Source of the DNA: Nannochloris sp. 'desiccata'
Taxonomy: Eukaryota > Chlorophyta > Trebouxiophyceae > Chlorellales > Chlorellaceae
Direction of reading: 5' to 3'
DNA: 64,000 nucleotides
Assembly (NCBI GenBank): GCA_019044685.2
Contig: JAGTXX020000001.1
Location: 806,001-870,000, forward strand
Shown here: in pieces, positions 32,521-45,306 of the stretch
Layout: every line of letters begins with the position of its first letter
Position numbering within the stretch: position 1 is the first letter of the stretch
The notes under the pieces: generated by a model
What the model saw: only the letters and a program-made list of their open reading frames with translations
Databases searched by the model: none
Told to the model about the DNA's origin: nothing
Position numbers and translations under genes: made by a program

Positions 32521-35500
32521 CTATATATTCTGTAAAATATGCGAAATGAAGCGTTCATAACTCGCTTCCACTGCAGCAGCTGTCTTTTCATCTATCTCAA
32601 TCCCCACGACTTCCTGACTCGTACTCGCTTCACCATTTATCTTTTCAGACTTTCCATTTGAAGAAATCTGTTCCTCTTTAGCAGCACATATCAATGCTGC
32701 AGCCGCATCTGCCAATCCATTCTGCACCAACAATTCTGCCGCATCTCCAATTAGTCCAGCACCAACCAACAGCCCAACAGCCGTCCACATTCTCCCTTCT
32801 GCGTCAGCGATATGTGTTGCCCATCGATCCAAAGGCGCAGCACGCGCAGCATGCGTCAATGACCCAGCAGCTAACGCAGCAGCGTAACTCCACATACCTG
32901 CATCTTGTAAGATACTCACTGCGTCATCGAACTCGCCAGTAGCGCACATTAAGGGGACACCCAGCAGAGTGTCACCAACACCGGCAGCGTTGGCAGAGAC
33001 GATCTTCGCAGCTTGAACAAAGAGCGTTCGCGCTGCTGCATCCAATACTTGACTTCCGCCACTGTTATTAGGAGCACTAGAAGCACTACCGGTGTTGGTG
33101 CTTGACAGGCCGCACGCAAAGGCCATTCCCAGAGTGCATAATGCATCTCTATAGAATCGAGCTGACTGGCCAGGTGGAGAGGCTAGTAAAAACCCTACTG
33201 CAGCTTGTAAATCGCCTAAAGAAAGGAATTCAAGAACGCGCTTTTCTTGTAAAGATTCACTAGATTCGAAAATATGACGGGAAAGTTTTGCATGCCAACT
33301 GGACCGTTCTGTACCTTCTGCAAGCTCTATTTTACTATTCCAGAGCAATAATGGCGATACATGTTCTGTCGTTGGTGGTGTGTCATTAGTATTGCTCGTG
33401 GTAAGGCGAGAAGCAGAAGAGGTAGCAGCAGTATTTTGAGCCGCATCGCCGGTACCACCGGAGGGCAAAGTAGTAGAACAACCCGCAGCACCTCCCGTAT
33501 AACAATTCTTTAAATATTTAAGCGAAGCAGGTAATCTTTGCCAAAATATCGCTTCTTCAGGACATCCACCAATCACAGCTGCCAACTCCATTCGCTGTGC
33601 TGTACTACCCTTTGCTAACGCCATTTCATAACGAGCCATTTCACCATCGCTTAATGGATACTCTACGCAACGTAACTGAGCACATTTCGCCAAGACATCA
33701 ACCAAAGAACCACAACAACGCTCATCAAGACTGCTTCTTCTGTTATTCCCGCCACTGAGGTTGGCTCCACCAAGAGGCACGTGAGATAAGGGCGGCAAAG
33801 GGAAAGCCGACAAAGCTGAAGGACTCATTGCAGTGGCATTGAAATCATCAGGAATAGCCCCACTACCAGCTCTAAGTCGTCTATTTAATTGATCTTTACC
33901 AACAGAAGCTACATCTTTCGCGATAGTTTTCACTGCACCACCGAACGATTTCAACTTTTCCATTTTGTTAGCCTCCATCCCACCTCCACCGCTTTTTCCA
34001 CTCAAGCCACTATAACCAAGTTTCATTGCTGCTTGCTCAATGCCACTACCACTACCCACAGGACTACCAACACCAACCACCCCTGAGTTTAATAACATAG
34101 AACTACCTCTGCCCCGACCACAACCGGGACCAGCACCGGATTCTAGCAGTGCCGCCATGATGCCTGTCGCAGGGATCTCACCACTACTTGTAGATCGAGG
34201 ACTACTATACATCGCCTCTGTTATTCCTGTTCCTGAGCCTGCTGCTGTGGGGAATAATGCAGCAGCACATCCACGTGGCAATCGAGCTCTCAGCTCGGAT
34301 TCTATTTTTATATATGTAGGAGAAGTTTTGCTGGTGTAGTCATCACTCTGTGTAGCTGCTACCTCTACAGCGTTGCGTAGTAATGCAGCAGGAACCCCTC
34401 TCTGAATCATAATTCTCAATACCAGGCGGAGATATCGAGGCAATAAAAGAGGAGACCCTAGTTTAGGTGGCCTTGCCAAATCTAAGATATTTTTATTCGT
34501 ATCTATTCCACCAGTATTTGCTTTCCTTTTACCAGTGACATCGACTAAAGCTAACGATCCACTCTCTACAGCTACAGCAAGGACACATCCACTACCGTAC
34601 GGCTGGGGTAACGGCACCCAATCAATGCCCTGAGCACGACCAAGTGTTGCCCCGCCTGCTGCCCACGTCGCCGCCGTTGGTCTTAGTTGGCCAGTAATAT
34701 CTAAAGCAAGCACTGCATACGCTCCAGAAGCGGCTAAAACAGCAATTCGTGCAATTTCACTTTGGTCAACGCTATCTTTTTGGCTTATGGGCGCAACGAC
34801 CAAACCATGGATTCTTCCGCACCCGGCATCGACTGCCAAAGTACGACCAGAAAGTGTGTCCCATCGTACTAGTAATCCATCGGACCCGCCGAGAAATACC
34901 AGATGGCCGTACGATGCAGCACACGTAGCACGAAACTCTCCAGAAGCTAATTGTGGCCATGAAGGCATTCTAGGCTTTGTATCGTGAATGCGGCGACCAT
35001 ATACTGATAAAACACCGACTCTGCCATCCGACAAAGTGAAAACAATTTTTTCTTCTGGAAAGTCTTCTGAAGAGAATTTAGGACTTGTCGGTTGTTCTTC
35101 TTGTTGTTGTTGAACTGATTGCTGTTGTGTAGACTCGTGGGTCGTTGTTGTTTGAGAAATAGAGGAGAATGAGGATGTAGTTTGCTCTTGAGCTGACGGC
35201 GCTTTCCATGCAACCATATCATCCTCGTTTTTTTCTTCCTTTTCAGGTAAGATCCATTCAACAGACGTGAAATTCAAATCTATTTGGCGTAATCGAAACG
35301 GCGCTGCACCTTCAGGAGTCGCCCAAACTTCAGAAGGAAGCCCATTAAACAGTAATAATAAATGCGCACCACTGGGAGAGGCTCGTAGTCCAGCCAGAGG
35401 CCCCTTATCTAGACCACCATCTCTGAAAGAGAAACTTCCTCCAGACCTGAAATCAGTCATCATGAGTGTATTCACCCAATCTCCAGTAGATTCAGATCGT

Positions 35501-37335
35501 TGACTTGAAAACGAAGCTACCCGAGAAGTCGGCCCCAACCATCGTAGTCCCGCAACCGGGGTCGATTGAGGGTGGACAGCGAGGGTAGATGCTACGGATA
35601 AGGTAAGTGGGGCAAGACGTCCATGCTGAATGGTGACGAGTTCTAAAGTACCTGCTGCAGTGCCTGCTACACACACTCCAGCTGTTTTCGTCGTGGTGGA
35701 AGAAGCATCGGTAGAAGCGCTGCTGGTGCTGGTGGTGCTGCTAGGTAAAGTAAGGATCCCAGGGAAGGCGCTGAATGCAGTCACGGTGTGCGACAACGAG
35801 TGATGACAGCCTAATAATCTCGCTTCTTGGTGGGACTTGGAAGAAGAACTCTCTTCAACAGCTTTCGTTGTGGTGGCAGCGGTGGCGGTAATAGTACCAG
35901 AGAGGAGGGGCAGCTGCCATTGCCACAGGGCACCATCTGCTGCCAAGGCGAGAACCAGCACACTCGCATTGGTGGTAGCAGCAGTGGTCCCCACTTCACG
36001 AGGTGAACCCGGCTGGGAAGGAGGTAACAGCGGTCTAATATGACCAGGTATATGACTGCTTACAGTACCAGAACCAGTCTCACTGTGGTCACTCATTGAC
36101 CGCGAGAGTTTCTTTTTTACAATAGTAAACGCCGGCACCCGTTCTTCCCCCTCGCTGATATACGCAATATCAGAAGAAGGCCAAATTCCAACGACGATTG
36201 CTACCAAAGATGAAGATGAAGCACCAGAAGCACCACCCCCACTAGAAAGAATCCCTGCTGCTTTGGTGAGCACCGCTGGTGCCAATGGAACATGACTTTT
36301 TAAAGAATACACCAAAGAGTCTTGCTTTCTTTGCCACGTACTGACACTTCCATCTGTATGAGAGCAATACAGGGCATCTATACCAGCTTCTAAAGGTGAA
36401 ACTCCAGCAACAGAATGCCCAAAGCTACCGAGCACTGCATCAAATGCCGGCAGCCCAGAGGGAAGTGACGCTGAAGCAACTGGCTGTCCATACTCCAAAT
36501 CGAACGCAATTAATTCTCTTTGTAATAATAACAATAAGATATCACGCGTACCGGGTAACGCGCATTTAAGCGTTCCAGAAGCTGAAATTTCAGCTTGAAA
36601 TCGTTGATATTTGATTTTATCCACAGAGGGGGCGTCAAATCGTAAAGCAGCAAAGGCACCTTGAGAAGTACTTAACACCACTCTCCGCCTATCACATGGA
36701 TCTGTCTGCAAAGAATTAAATGCATCAGAGGTACCTAAATCCCTTCGCCAAATAACACCACCACTACGGTAATCCCAAAGCAATAAATAGCCAGGTGCCA
36801 GTAAGATTGTAAGCAAATTTTGAGCGGTTGACCATGATAAGGCCTTCACCGGAACTCGAACACTGTCTGCTCTTCGTGCCCCACCATCTGCAGACCCGAA
36901 CCCAGCGTAAAATGCATCCTCCAGAGCTGCTATAGGTGTGCCTTGAAGGACATCCCAGATGATGACTCGGCCATCAGTATCGCCCGAAGCAAGGAGCAAC
37001 AGTGGAGCAGTTTTGGCCTCTGCCGATCCAGTGACTGGGTGCCAATCTAGTGCTGTGACGTTTGCGCTGGTGTGTCCACCTACAAGAGCGGTAGCTTGGT
37101 CCATGCAGCGTACCTGTATGAGAAGAAGGAAGATAGATATTTATAAAGATGAAGCAGCAGCGGATCAAAATAGCGAGTGAGCGGTGACGACTTAAAAACT
37201 CACATCGACAACGACTACTGAAGAAGCAGAAGCGTAAGCCAGAAGTTCCCCATTTAGGAGCTTTGCAACGCCTCCTGCATCTGCTTTAGGAGGGCGGGGA
37301 AGGAATCCCAGCAACTCAAGCGGAGTTCGACTCAT
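32521..37335 (-). CDS. WDR11: WDR11 homologue, large WD40 beta-propeller trafficking protein
   Basis: Two exons, 37335-37204 and 37113-32521, give about 1,574 residues. The first exon ends at a GTGAGT donor, and the acceptor (CATACAG) restores phase 0 upstream of the long frame. The N-terminal half carries WD40 repeats of two propellers, e.g. LASGDTDGRVIIWDVLQG, GYLLLWDYRSG, ALYCSHTDGSVSTWQ and HLVFLGGSDGLLVRWDTLSGR. These alternate with Ser/Thr/Gln-rich inserts. The C-terminal 450 residues are helical (LLGVPLMCATGEFDDAVSILQDAG, AAELLVQNGLADAA), like the C-terminal solenoid of WDR11. In animals WDR11 works with FAM91A1 to capture endosome-derived vesicles at the trans-Golgi golgins. The length exceeds human WDR11 (1,224) because of disordered inserts. 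Another large WD40-plus-helical protein cannot be strictly excluded. Confidence 0.78.
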
Positions 37336-37572
37336 TTTATAACGAAAATGTAATCCGATCAATCCACTGCCATTGAGGAAAGAATTCGACTTCGCTGCAC
37401 TACGGATGTCTTACAAATAATATTTATATAATATTTTAGAACTTTAATATTTATCGGATGGGGGATATCGACTAATGTTATATTTTAGCTAGCTCCCTGC
37501 CGCCTCCACCGGCAAAGCAAAGCCCCCCTCTCCTAATCTACATTTATTAATCTAATTACATATTTGAATCTT

Positions 37573-38971
37573 CTATCCATCTGACTCTGATCCGTACCCT
37601 CCAAGCAATCCCAACGCATCTCCTTCCGTCTCTACTGCACTATCCTCGATCACCTCTGGCATTTCCCCAACCACCTTCTTCTCATTTCCGCAACCACCTT
37701 CCGCAACCTCAGCAGCAGCAGTTGAAGTATATTCTTCAGGATACCCTACATCATCATCCTCTGATAAAGGTAAATACCTATTTATATCATCTTCTTCCGC
37801 TATAAACTCACCAACAATACCAACCCCAACTCCACTTTGGTGTTGCCGCCATGATTGCTGGTATCTACTTTTCTTCCCCCAAATTTCATCTTCATATTCT
37901 CTAATCGCTTTATCTTGCACTAGTACACTAGCTTTACTCCTATCACCACCATTACCACCATCTTCACCTGCCACTTCAGCATGGGCACGTGCGTCCCATC
38001 CTTCATAGTATTGCCCATTCGTGTTGGGATATTTAGAGGCCACTCCACCTGGTCTATACGAACTACCTAATTTTAACTCATGCAACCTTGCCTTCTTCGC
38101 TACAGGATCCATAATTGCTAATGCATCTAGATACGCTTGTGCCATGGCTTCTTCTTGGTGTCGTTTGACCCTCGCACGTGCTTTTGGGTTTGGATCGTCG
38201 TTTGCCCATCTCACATCCAAAACGTGATCTGCTTTTGAAATATCTATATTAGTTAGAGTTTGTTGATGCATAGCAGCTTTTGCAAATTCTGCACTCGATC
38301 TCCATTTATACCGTACAAATGCTATTGCTTTACTAGGGATAACGCTGACGTCGTCTAAAGGTCCCCAAGGTGAGAAGCTGTCGGTGACCGCTGAAGCAAG
38401 GATTGCTTGAGGTTGAGTTGCTGCTCCACCGAGGTAGATGTACAAAGTAGTGCATTCTCGTGAAATGGAGCCTATACGCTTCGTAGCACCTTCTTCATCT
38501 AAACGGTCACGGCCGAAGATATCGTATTGAGGCTCTGACAAATGTTTGACCTCATCTGAGGCGGTAGGTAGTCGATGGAGGTAATTACAGTCTGAACCGT
38601 GGTGGCAGATACCACGGGCAAAGTATATACAGTGATATGAACATCCTGCGCGTTCTCCACGTGTGTATCCTGAGTCTAGATCAGGGTTGCATTTGTATTC
38701 TGATTTTAATTTTGTGCCACGTCCTTCTTTAGGTGGGCGGTGAGCTTTTTGACGTCTCCCGTCCCAAATGTTGTATGTAGCCATGTCGTTGGTGTGCTCA
38801 TATCCTGTGACAGGTGCCTCGACCTACGCGGGGAAACGAGAAAAGAAGAAAAGATGTGATCGACTGAAGATGTGAATCTGCTAAATTACAAAAAAATAAA
38901 AATAGAAAAAGTGAGAAATTTGTGTCTCTGCTTACCTGTTTCCGAGCAGGACGAGCTTCATGGCTTTTCAT
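37573..38971 (-). CDS. CWC2: Pre-mRNA splicing factor Cwc2/RBM22 (NineTeen complex)
   Basis: Two exons, 38971-38936 (36 nt) and 38823-37573, phase 0, total 428 residues. The tiny first exon supplies the family's conserved RPARKQVE start, and the second begins with a segment ending in YNIWDGRRQ. The order is typical of Cwc2. A Torus/zinc-finger region with CSYHCIYFARGICHHGSDCNYLHR (CCCH ligands) comes first, then DIFGRDRLD. An RRM follows from about residue 125, with the RNP-like strands TLYIYLGGAA and AIAFVRYKWR, and then a DVRWANDDPNPKARARVKR helix. In yeast and humans Cwc2/RBM22 contacts the U6 snRNA internal stem-loop and helps shape the spliceosome active centre. The C-terminal 200 residues are acidic and low complexity. 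Confidence 0.92.
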
Positions 38972-39288
38972 CGCGATAAAAATATGGAAATACAATAACA
39001 TTTGGTCTAAGACCCTTTGGTATCTTCTTCAAAACAGTGTGCCTCCCGCAGCGGCTCTGCCGGGCATCTGCAAAAGTCACAGCTTTTCAGAGCCTTTCAG
39101 ACACAAATTCGGTTATATTAAGATTTCCTGGATCTAGGATAGGTCCTCACACCTCTTAAGGGTGTTAATTGGTGCTAATAATTTCATACAAAGGAAGCAT
39201 TTTATTGGTCATATAAATGTCTGCTTAAAAAATTCCAGTAGTTGTGTACAGTTGGGATTTCTCTACAAACGTCTCAAACAACGTCACC
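38972..39288. promoter_or_regulatory. Divergent promoter region, Cwc2 / OSBP
   Basis: About 320 bp between divergent starts; no clear motif. Confidence 0.3.
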
Positions 39289-42071
39289 ATGGACGTCACT
39301 CCAACTCTCTCTCCCAACAGTGGACCACCTCGATCAATCTCAGCTGGTTTCATGCCCTTGTTGAGAGAGCTCAGCAGTTCGTTCACTTCTCTAGGTCTAC
39401 AAAAACGAGTTGAAGACGAATCTGTAGAATCACAAGAGAAACCAGGAATCAAACGGTTGCCTTCACTGCGCATGCCTCTCTCCATTCCAAATACTTCAAT
39501 TTTCGATCGAAACCCTCAAGTAAGTTGTATTTCGTCTCGTATATCGAGGTCACTCAGCTTTTTCAAACACCATACATCACGCTCTGCACGCAATTCTGAA
39601 TAATCTGCCATGGAAGCATTGTACTGACTTCTTTCTCTCCCATCTTTCATCACCTGCTCTGGCTATAGATTGTCGTTGGCGTGCTTTTAAAATTCATAGG
39701 TTTCGGCTGGAGGCCACGTCTTTTTGTCCTCCAAGACGGTGTACTCAAATACTACAAGGTCTACGGACCTACAGCTGTCAATGTAGCCCAGCTTTTAGAC
39801 TCTCTCCGCCAGCAAGGGGAGCTTTTCACCATTGGCGCTGAAGTTAGCCTTCTTGAGAGCCAAAGCGCTCGCACGCTGAATACCAAAAATGGTGGAGCAT
39901 CTTCCCCTGCACGGCTCCCACAAGCACGTATGGAAGTCCATATGCAAGTAGGCAGTGTTAGAGACTCCAATGCAGACGGTAGAAAATTCTATGTTCATAG
40001 TGGAACCACTACGTTAACTTTAAGGGCAGAGTCTCAGGAGGACCGTTGGGTTTGGAGGGAGGCATTGCGCTCAGCAAAGGGGGCATGGAATGGTCTCTCC
40101 CCTGCAGCAGCCGGAGCTTTACGTCGTACGAATATTAATGCTCACACCGCTACAACAATAACCCCTGCTAGTGATACAACTGCATTGTCAGTGCATAGTG
40201 AAGAGCACTCGCAAAAATTGCGAGAAGTTCAGAACACACTTTCTTCTTTCGGAGTTACGTCTCAAGCAATTGAGTATGTGACGGGGGTGCTTGAGCAGTA
40301 CGATTTACAGTACATACAGCTCGCAGCGACTGAAGAAATCAAACGACAGGCGTTATTAGACGTTGTATACAGATTAGAGAATGAAAAAAGACAGCTTGAG
40401 ACGGCGTTGGTCATCGAAGGACAATGTAGTGGATTTGGTGGGGGTGGGGGTAGTGCCCGTGGTAGTGCTCATGGTAGCGGCAGTGGAGGTACTGAAATTG
40501 ATACGGATCAACAGTCTGTGAGTAATAACGGTGACGCAGAGTGTGTTGAGAGGGATGGAGTATGTGGTGACCAAGGCAACGATTCCGAAGTTGAAGATGA
40601 GTTTTTTGAATGTGAAGCGCTCAGTATGCACAGCAGGAGTAGTAGTTTGACTGATTCAGCAGGGCTGGAAGCAGCAGGAGAGTCGTTTATATCTAGTTTA
40701 CAGTCACAACAAGAGAATTCTGCTGCGGATGCTGCTATTACAACTGCTCAGAGTGCGGGAATGGCACTTGCAGCCGAACTGACATCAACACCGACACTGC
40801 CATCAGCAGAACTTGTAAAGCCGCCTCCAAAATGGCTTGTAGCTGAAGGACCACCTCCACATCGTCGTGATCGCCTCCCTCCACCTCAACAACGTGAAAA
40901 ATCCGTCTCTCTATGGTCTTTAATTAAGGAAATGGTGGGCAAAGATTTAACAAGAGTTTGCCTTCCTGTGTATTTTAACGAACCTCTTTCAGCATTGGAG
41001 AAATCAGCAGAAGAGATGGAATATAGTGAATTATTGGATGAAGCAGCAACGTATCCACCTCGCTCTGTAGACAGAATGCTTCGTGTTGTTGCCTTTGCAG
41101 TGTCCGCCTATAGCTCCACAGTTGGACGGACTGCGAAACCTTTTAACCCACTGCTTGGTGAGACGTATGAGCTGGTCCACGTCGAGAAAGGCTTTCGGTT
41201 TATTGCTGAAAAAGTCAGTCATCATCCTACCATCATTGCTGCAGCAGCTGAAGGCAGGGGGTGGCGGCTAGAGGCTGACGCAGACGTGAAGAGTAGATTT
41301 TGGGGACGCAGTATCGAATTAAAGCCTGAAGGTGTCTTAAGACTTACTTTTACTGATAATGGGGGTACAAATAATGGTGGAGATGACGTGTATGCTTGGA
41401 ATAAAGTGACGACGTCTATTAATAACCTTATTTTAGGAAAGATATATGTAGATCATGGCGGCATAATGAGAATACGGAATCTTTCACCAAATGGACTGAC
41501 AGCTCGTGTTCGGTTTAAAGAAACAAGTATGCTGTTTGATAAAGATCCTCGTCAAGTACGAGGTTACTTTGAACGGAATAGCGATGGAAAGAAATTAGAA
41601 AGGCCATTTGTGTATGGGCATTGGGACGACGCTGTGCTTGCTGAGCTAGAAAATGGAAAGACAATAGAATTATGGAGGAAAGCACCACCTCCACCAGATC
41701 CTACTCGATACAATCTCACTGCTTTTTCCATTCAATTGAATGAACTCACGCCTGGGTTGGATAAAAAGGTGGCTCCAACAGATTGCCGCCTCCGTCCAGA
41801 TCAATTCTTCACAGAAAGGGGTATGTGGGACGAAGCAAATGGCGAGAAACAGAGGTTGGAACATAAACAAAGAGCTGCAAGACGTGCAGCAGAGTTAGGG
41901 GAGCCTCTGAAACCACGCTGGTTTGATGTCTTGCCGGCTGCGTCAGCGGGAAAAGAAAGAAATCCAAATGAGCTGGCCTTTGCATATAAAGGAGGGTATT
42001 GGGAGGCCAGGGATAAAGGAGATTGGGCTGGATGTAGAGATATCTTTGGACCAATGAAAGAACAAGAATAA
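39289..42071 (+). CDS. Oxysterol-binding protein-related protein (ORP) with N-terminal PH domain
   Basis: Two exons, 39289-39519 and 39669-42071, phase 0, give 877 residues. Upstream of 39289 the frame reaches only a GTG, so the ATG at 39289 is chosen. Residues 1-77 are Ser/Pro rich. The PH domain starts at the exon junction (GVLLKFIGFGWRPRLFVLQDGVLKYYKVYG) and ends near RWVWREALRSA at about residue 205. A helical segment and an acidic, Gly/Ser-rich linker follow. The sterol-binding barrel has the signature EKVSHHPT (canonical EQVSHHPP), NPLLGETYE, and the C-terminal RPDQFFTERGMWDEA..KQRLEHKQRAARR. ORPs exchange sterol or PS against PI4P at membrane contact sites; the PH domain targets PI4P membranes. 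An FFAT motif for VAP binding may lie in the acidic linker (DEFFECEAL), giving an ER contact. Confidence 0.93.
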
Positions 42072-42413
42072 ATATACCTGTAACAATATACAGACTGCTG
42101 ATACGACTGGGCGTTGTGATTTACATGGTCCTTTCTCGCTCAACATGAGTGGGAGGCTCTGCTAGAGTAATCACCAGCAGGTGATTATTTACCCCACATA
42201 CCGTATTCATCCCGCAAAGATTGAAATTTCTTATCCATTCTGCAGTAGACTAGTAAAAAGTTTCTTTGCGCAGTGAGGGTTTCTGTTTATTAGTGGGAAA
42301 ACAAAACTATAAAACAAATCACCCATCTTGCTTGAAGAGTCATTGATCAGCAAAGAGAACCCCGCAGAAGATCCCTGATTGGTGGTATCTAAACTAAACG
42401 TGCATGATAAGTC
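42072..42413. other. Intergenic region, OSBP to kinase
   Basis: About 340 bp with a TCACCAGCAGGTGATTA palindrome near 42171. No gene is supported. Confidence 0.35.
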
Positions 42414-44782
42414 ATGTGTGTGGATTATCTGAGGCGGCAGGTGCCCGGAGCGCTGGTTGCTCTTATCATCCTCTGCTTTTCATCGAGGGTGTCTGGATAC
42501 CAGGCAAGTTTTAAAGGGTGATCTAATGCTCAAAGATTAAATGCAAATATTTGTGGCTGATTTTGGAGCAGCGCACCAACCCCCTTTGGGTTTATTTGTA
42601 CATAATAAAATAATAATTTTGTGTCGTCATTCCAATGCAGATTTCTGTTCGCACTCAAACCGAGCTAGTAGCTGCTCTGAACGACGAGTCAGCCAATATA
42701 ATCGTCATGGACAGCCCTAAATGGAATTTGAACGACAAAGAGATCCCATACCACGCTGCAGTGTTGAGGGGACGCACAGTTATACTGGAAGGCGTCGATC
42801 AACCCGACGGGTCTCTTATGTATATTGACGGCAACCAGCTCACTCGAAGAGTTCATATTACAGACGGAGCTCAATTTTTCCAGCGCAATTTTTGGGTGGA
42901 TGACTGTTTCGTTTCAAGTTTCCCATATACCTGTTTTGCCTATGCTGCTGGTGGCGGGGCCAGAGTGGAATTTCGAGATGCAATTTTCTCTGATGCTCGA
43001 TGCGTACGTTGGTCAGAATCTAATGGAATCACCGCCATGGTCAATACAGCGAAATTTGTCAAACCCTTAAGCTTTAAAACGAAAGAAATCGACGAGAGAA
43101 GACTTCATATTGATGATACTGGATGGGTCCCTTTTGTGCCCCCAAATGCCTATTGGCGCCTAGTTAACGTGACACTCTCTTGCACAGGTAACGTGACACA
43201 CGACCTTCCACCGGACTTTGTTGTATTCCAGGATACACGCTGGAGAAAAAGAGAGTACGCCATGGTGGTGACTGCCATCGCGATCCTTGGTGCCACCGTA
43301 TGGTGGATGCTTGCTAAAGGCTACTTTTCACCCCCACAAGAGGTCCATATCGCTCGTAAAAAAGGATTTGAACTCTTAAATGAGCTTGGCTATGGTCGTT
43401 TTGGTAAAGTCTATCGAGCTCGTCATCGATCAAGTAGCAAAGTTGTTGCCGTGAAAGTGATAAATTTAAAACCAACTGATTGGAAACAACTCCGTGCTGC
43501 ATGGAGAGAATGTCAACTCATGTCAAAAGTGAAGCATTCTTCATGTGTTCGAGTCATCACCTATTATTCAGCAAGGATGACACCATACATTAAGTCACCT
43601 GGTGGTGGTGGTAGCGCAACTGAAGAGCAACCCCATCGTGCTGCTGCCGCTGTTCGAGCTGTCACCCCTTCCTTAAATGAAAACAATAAGCATAACAACA
43701 TTTCCACTTCTTCTAGTGGAGGAGATGGCAGCAAATTTGGTATCTACGAAGTCACTGCTGCTTTAAACGAATTTGCAGCAAACTCTTTGTCGGGCTCAAA
43801 ACTGAGAGCGGCAGCAGAGGAGGTGTTAACTGGCCGCACCCCTTTTAGTTCTACTATTATCCGAACTGGCAATTTTAGCCCACCAGATTGGAATGAATTG
43901 GATAAGTCGATCTCTCCAAGAAATTCTAACTCTAATACGGCTGCTCTTGCTGGCGTCAATGGCAGTGTCGAAAAAAAAAAAAATGCCTCTAGTAAGGATG
44001 GCGATAGCGACCTCACCTCACCTCGTTCTTCTAACCCTGATGATGCTTTGGTTGCAGCTGGATTGCCTTTGGATTCTCTCGTTCTTCAAGTCCATCTTGT
44101 AATGGAATTTGCAGACCAGGGCACTTTGCAAGAACGTGTCATCGCCGGGGTCTTTAAAAACTCGCCATATTCCTCGTTGTCTTCGACCGCAGCAGCAAAC
44201 ACAGTTGGTGGTACTTCGACTGGTAATGATATAAAGAAGCTTCCAAATGTAGCGCATGTGGTAGAAACTGCACTGGATATTGCCCGGGGTCTAGCCACTT
44301 TGCACAGCGCCTCTCACAGAATGGTCCATCGAGATTTATCTCCAAACAACGTTTTGCTCATTTCTGAGTTTAACGAACGCGGTTTCCGTGCTGTTTTATC
44401 TGATTTTGGTTTGACGACTGTCGTTGCCTTGGGGACGACACACAAGACGTCAGAAGCCAAAGGTACCTTGGCATACATGCCACCTGAGTTGTTGGATAAC
44501 AGTGTTGTCTCTACAGGGGTCGATATTTATTCACTTGGAGTCTTGATTGTGTTTATGTTGAGCGGGAGTGAGCCGTACGAGAAGATGAATCCTGGGTATA
44601 TTATTTCACATAAATTGAATAGTGGTGATGATCAGATACCTATTCCTTCGATTCTAAGAACTGTCAATGACCCTAGGATGTTTGAATTGCTTAATTTGGT
44701 CAAGCAGTGTACCTATCATGACAGAAGAAAGAGGCCCAGCGCAGAAGAGGTGGTGAAAGCTCTTGAAGCGTTGACTGGCTGA
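42414..44782 (+). CDS. Single-pass transmembrane (receptor-like) protein kinase
   Basis: Two exons, 42414-42503 and 42641-44782, 743 residues; the donor is AG|GCAAGT, a GC-AG intron. The first exon encodes a signal peptide (QVPGALVALIILCFSS). Residues 31-235 form a luminal domain with short strand-like repeats suggestive of a small beta-solenoid. A TM helix follows at about 237-256 (AMVVTAIAILGATVWWML). The kinase domain has GYGRFGKVY (glycine loop), VAVKVI (VAIK Lys), LVMEFADQGTL (hinge), MVHRDLSPNNVLL (HRDLxxxN), SDFGLTT (DFG) and a GTLAYMPPE P+1 loop; all catalytic residues are present. A disordered Ser/Asn-rich insert of about 165 residues lies between strands 4 and 5 of the N-lobe. It belongs to the TKL/RLK-like kinases with a Ser/Thr-type catalytic loop. 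Ligand unknown. Confidence 0.85.
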
Positions 44783-45306
44783 AAGAGTTGTAGAGATTTA
44801 ATAAGCAAAGCGAATAAAGAACGTGCAGATGAATACTAGGTGAATCGATCAATCAAGCAGTGTTTTTTTTGCTTTTTTTTATCCAGCGTGTGCCGTTTTA
44901 TCTTTCTATCGATATCAAGCAGTTGAGTTTTGTTGAGGAGATTCTTACTGTGGGTTTAATTTTATTTATACGAGGAAGCGCGAAAAATAAACATTCTTTT
45001 CTTTATATATTTATACTCCTTAATGTTTTTACCTTTCACAAATCCCCCAAACCCTCTTCTTCTTCTCCGTGAACTACATACACGTCGTCCCTACCTACAC
45101 CAGCGTTGCTAAATAAATTATAAATTCGTTCTTCTTCTCTCTCCGTCCTTACCATTCATTTCAAATTCACACTCGAAAGATATAAACAGTAATGCCTATT
45201 TATATACCTATTTTGATTGCTATTTACAGTCTATTTTCTTAAAAAAAATTCTCTTCAACTGCTGCCGCCGTCAAAATTTTCACCGTTAATTTTTAGATTT
45301 TTTAAT
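44783..45306. other. Convergent 3' intergenic region
   Basis: AT-rich spacer with a likely AATAAA at 44814. No gene is supported. Confidence 0.4.
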
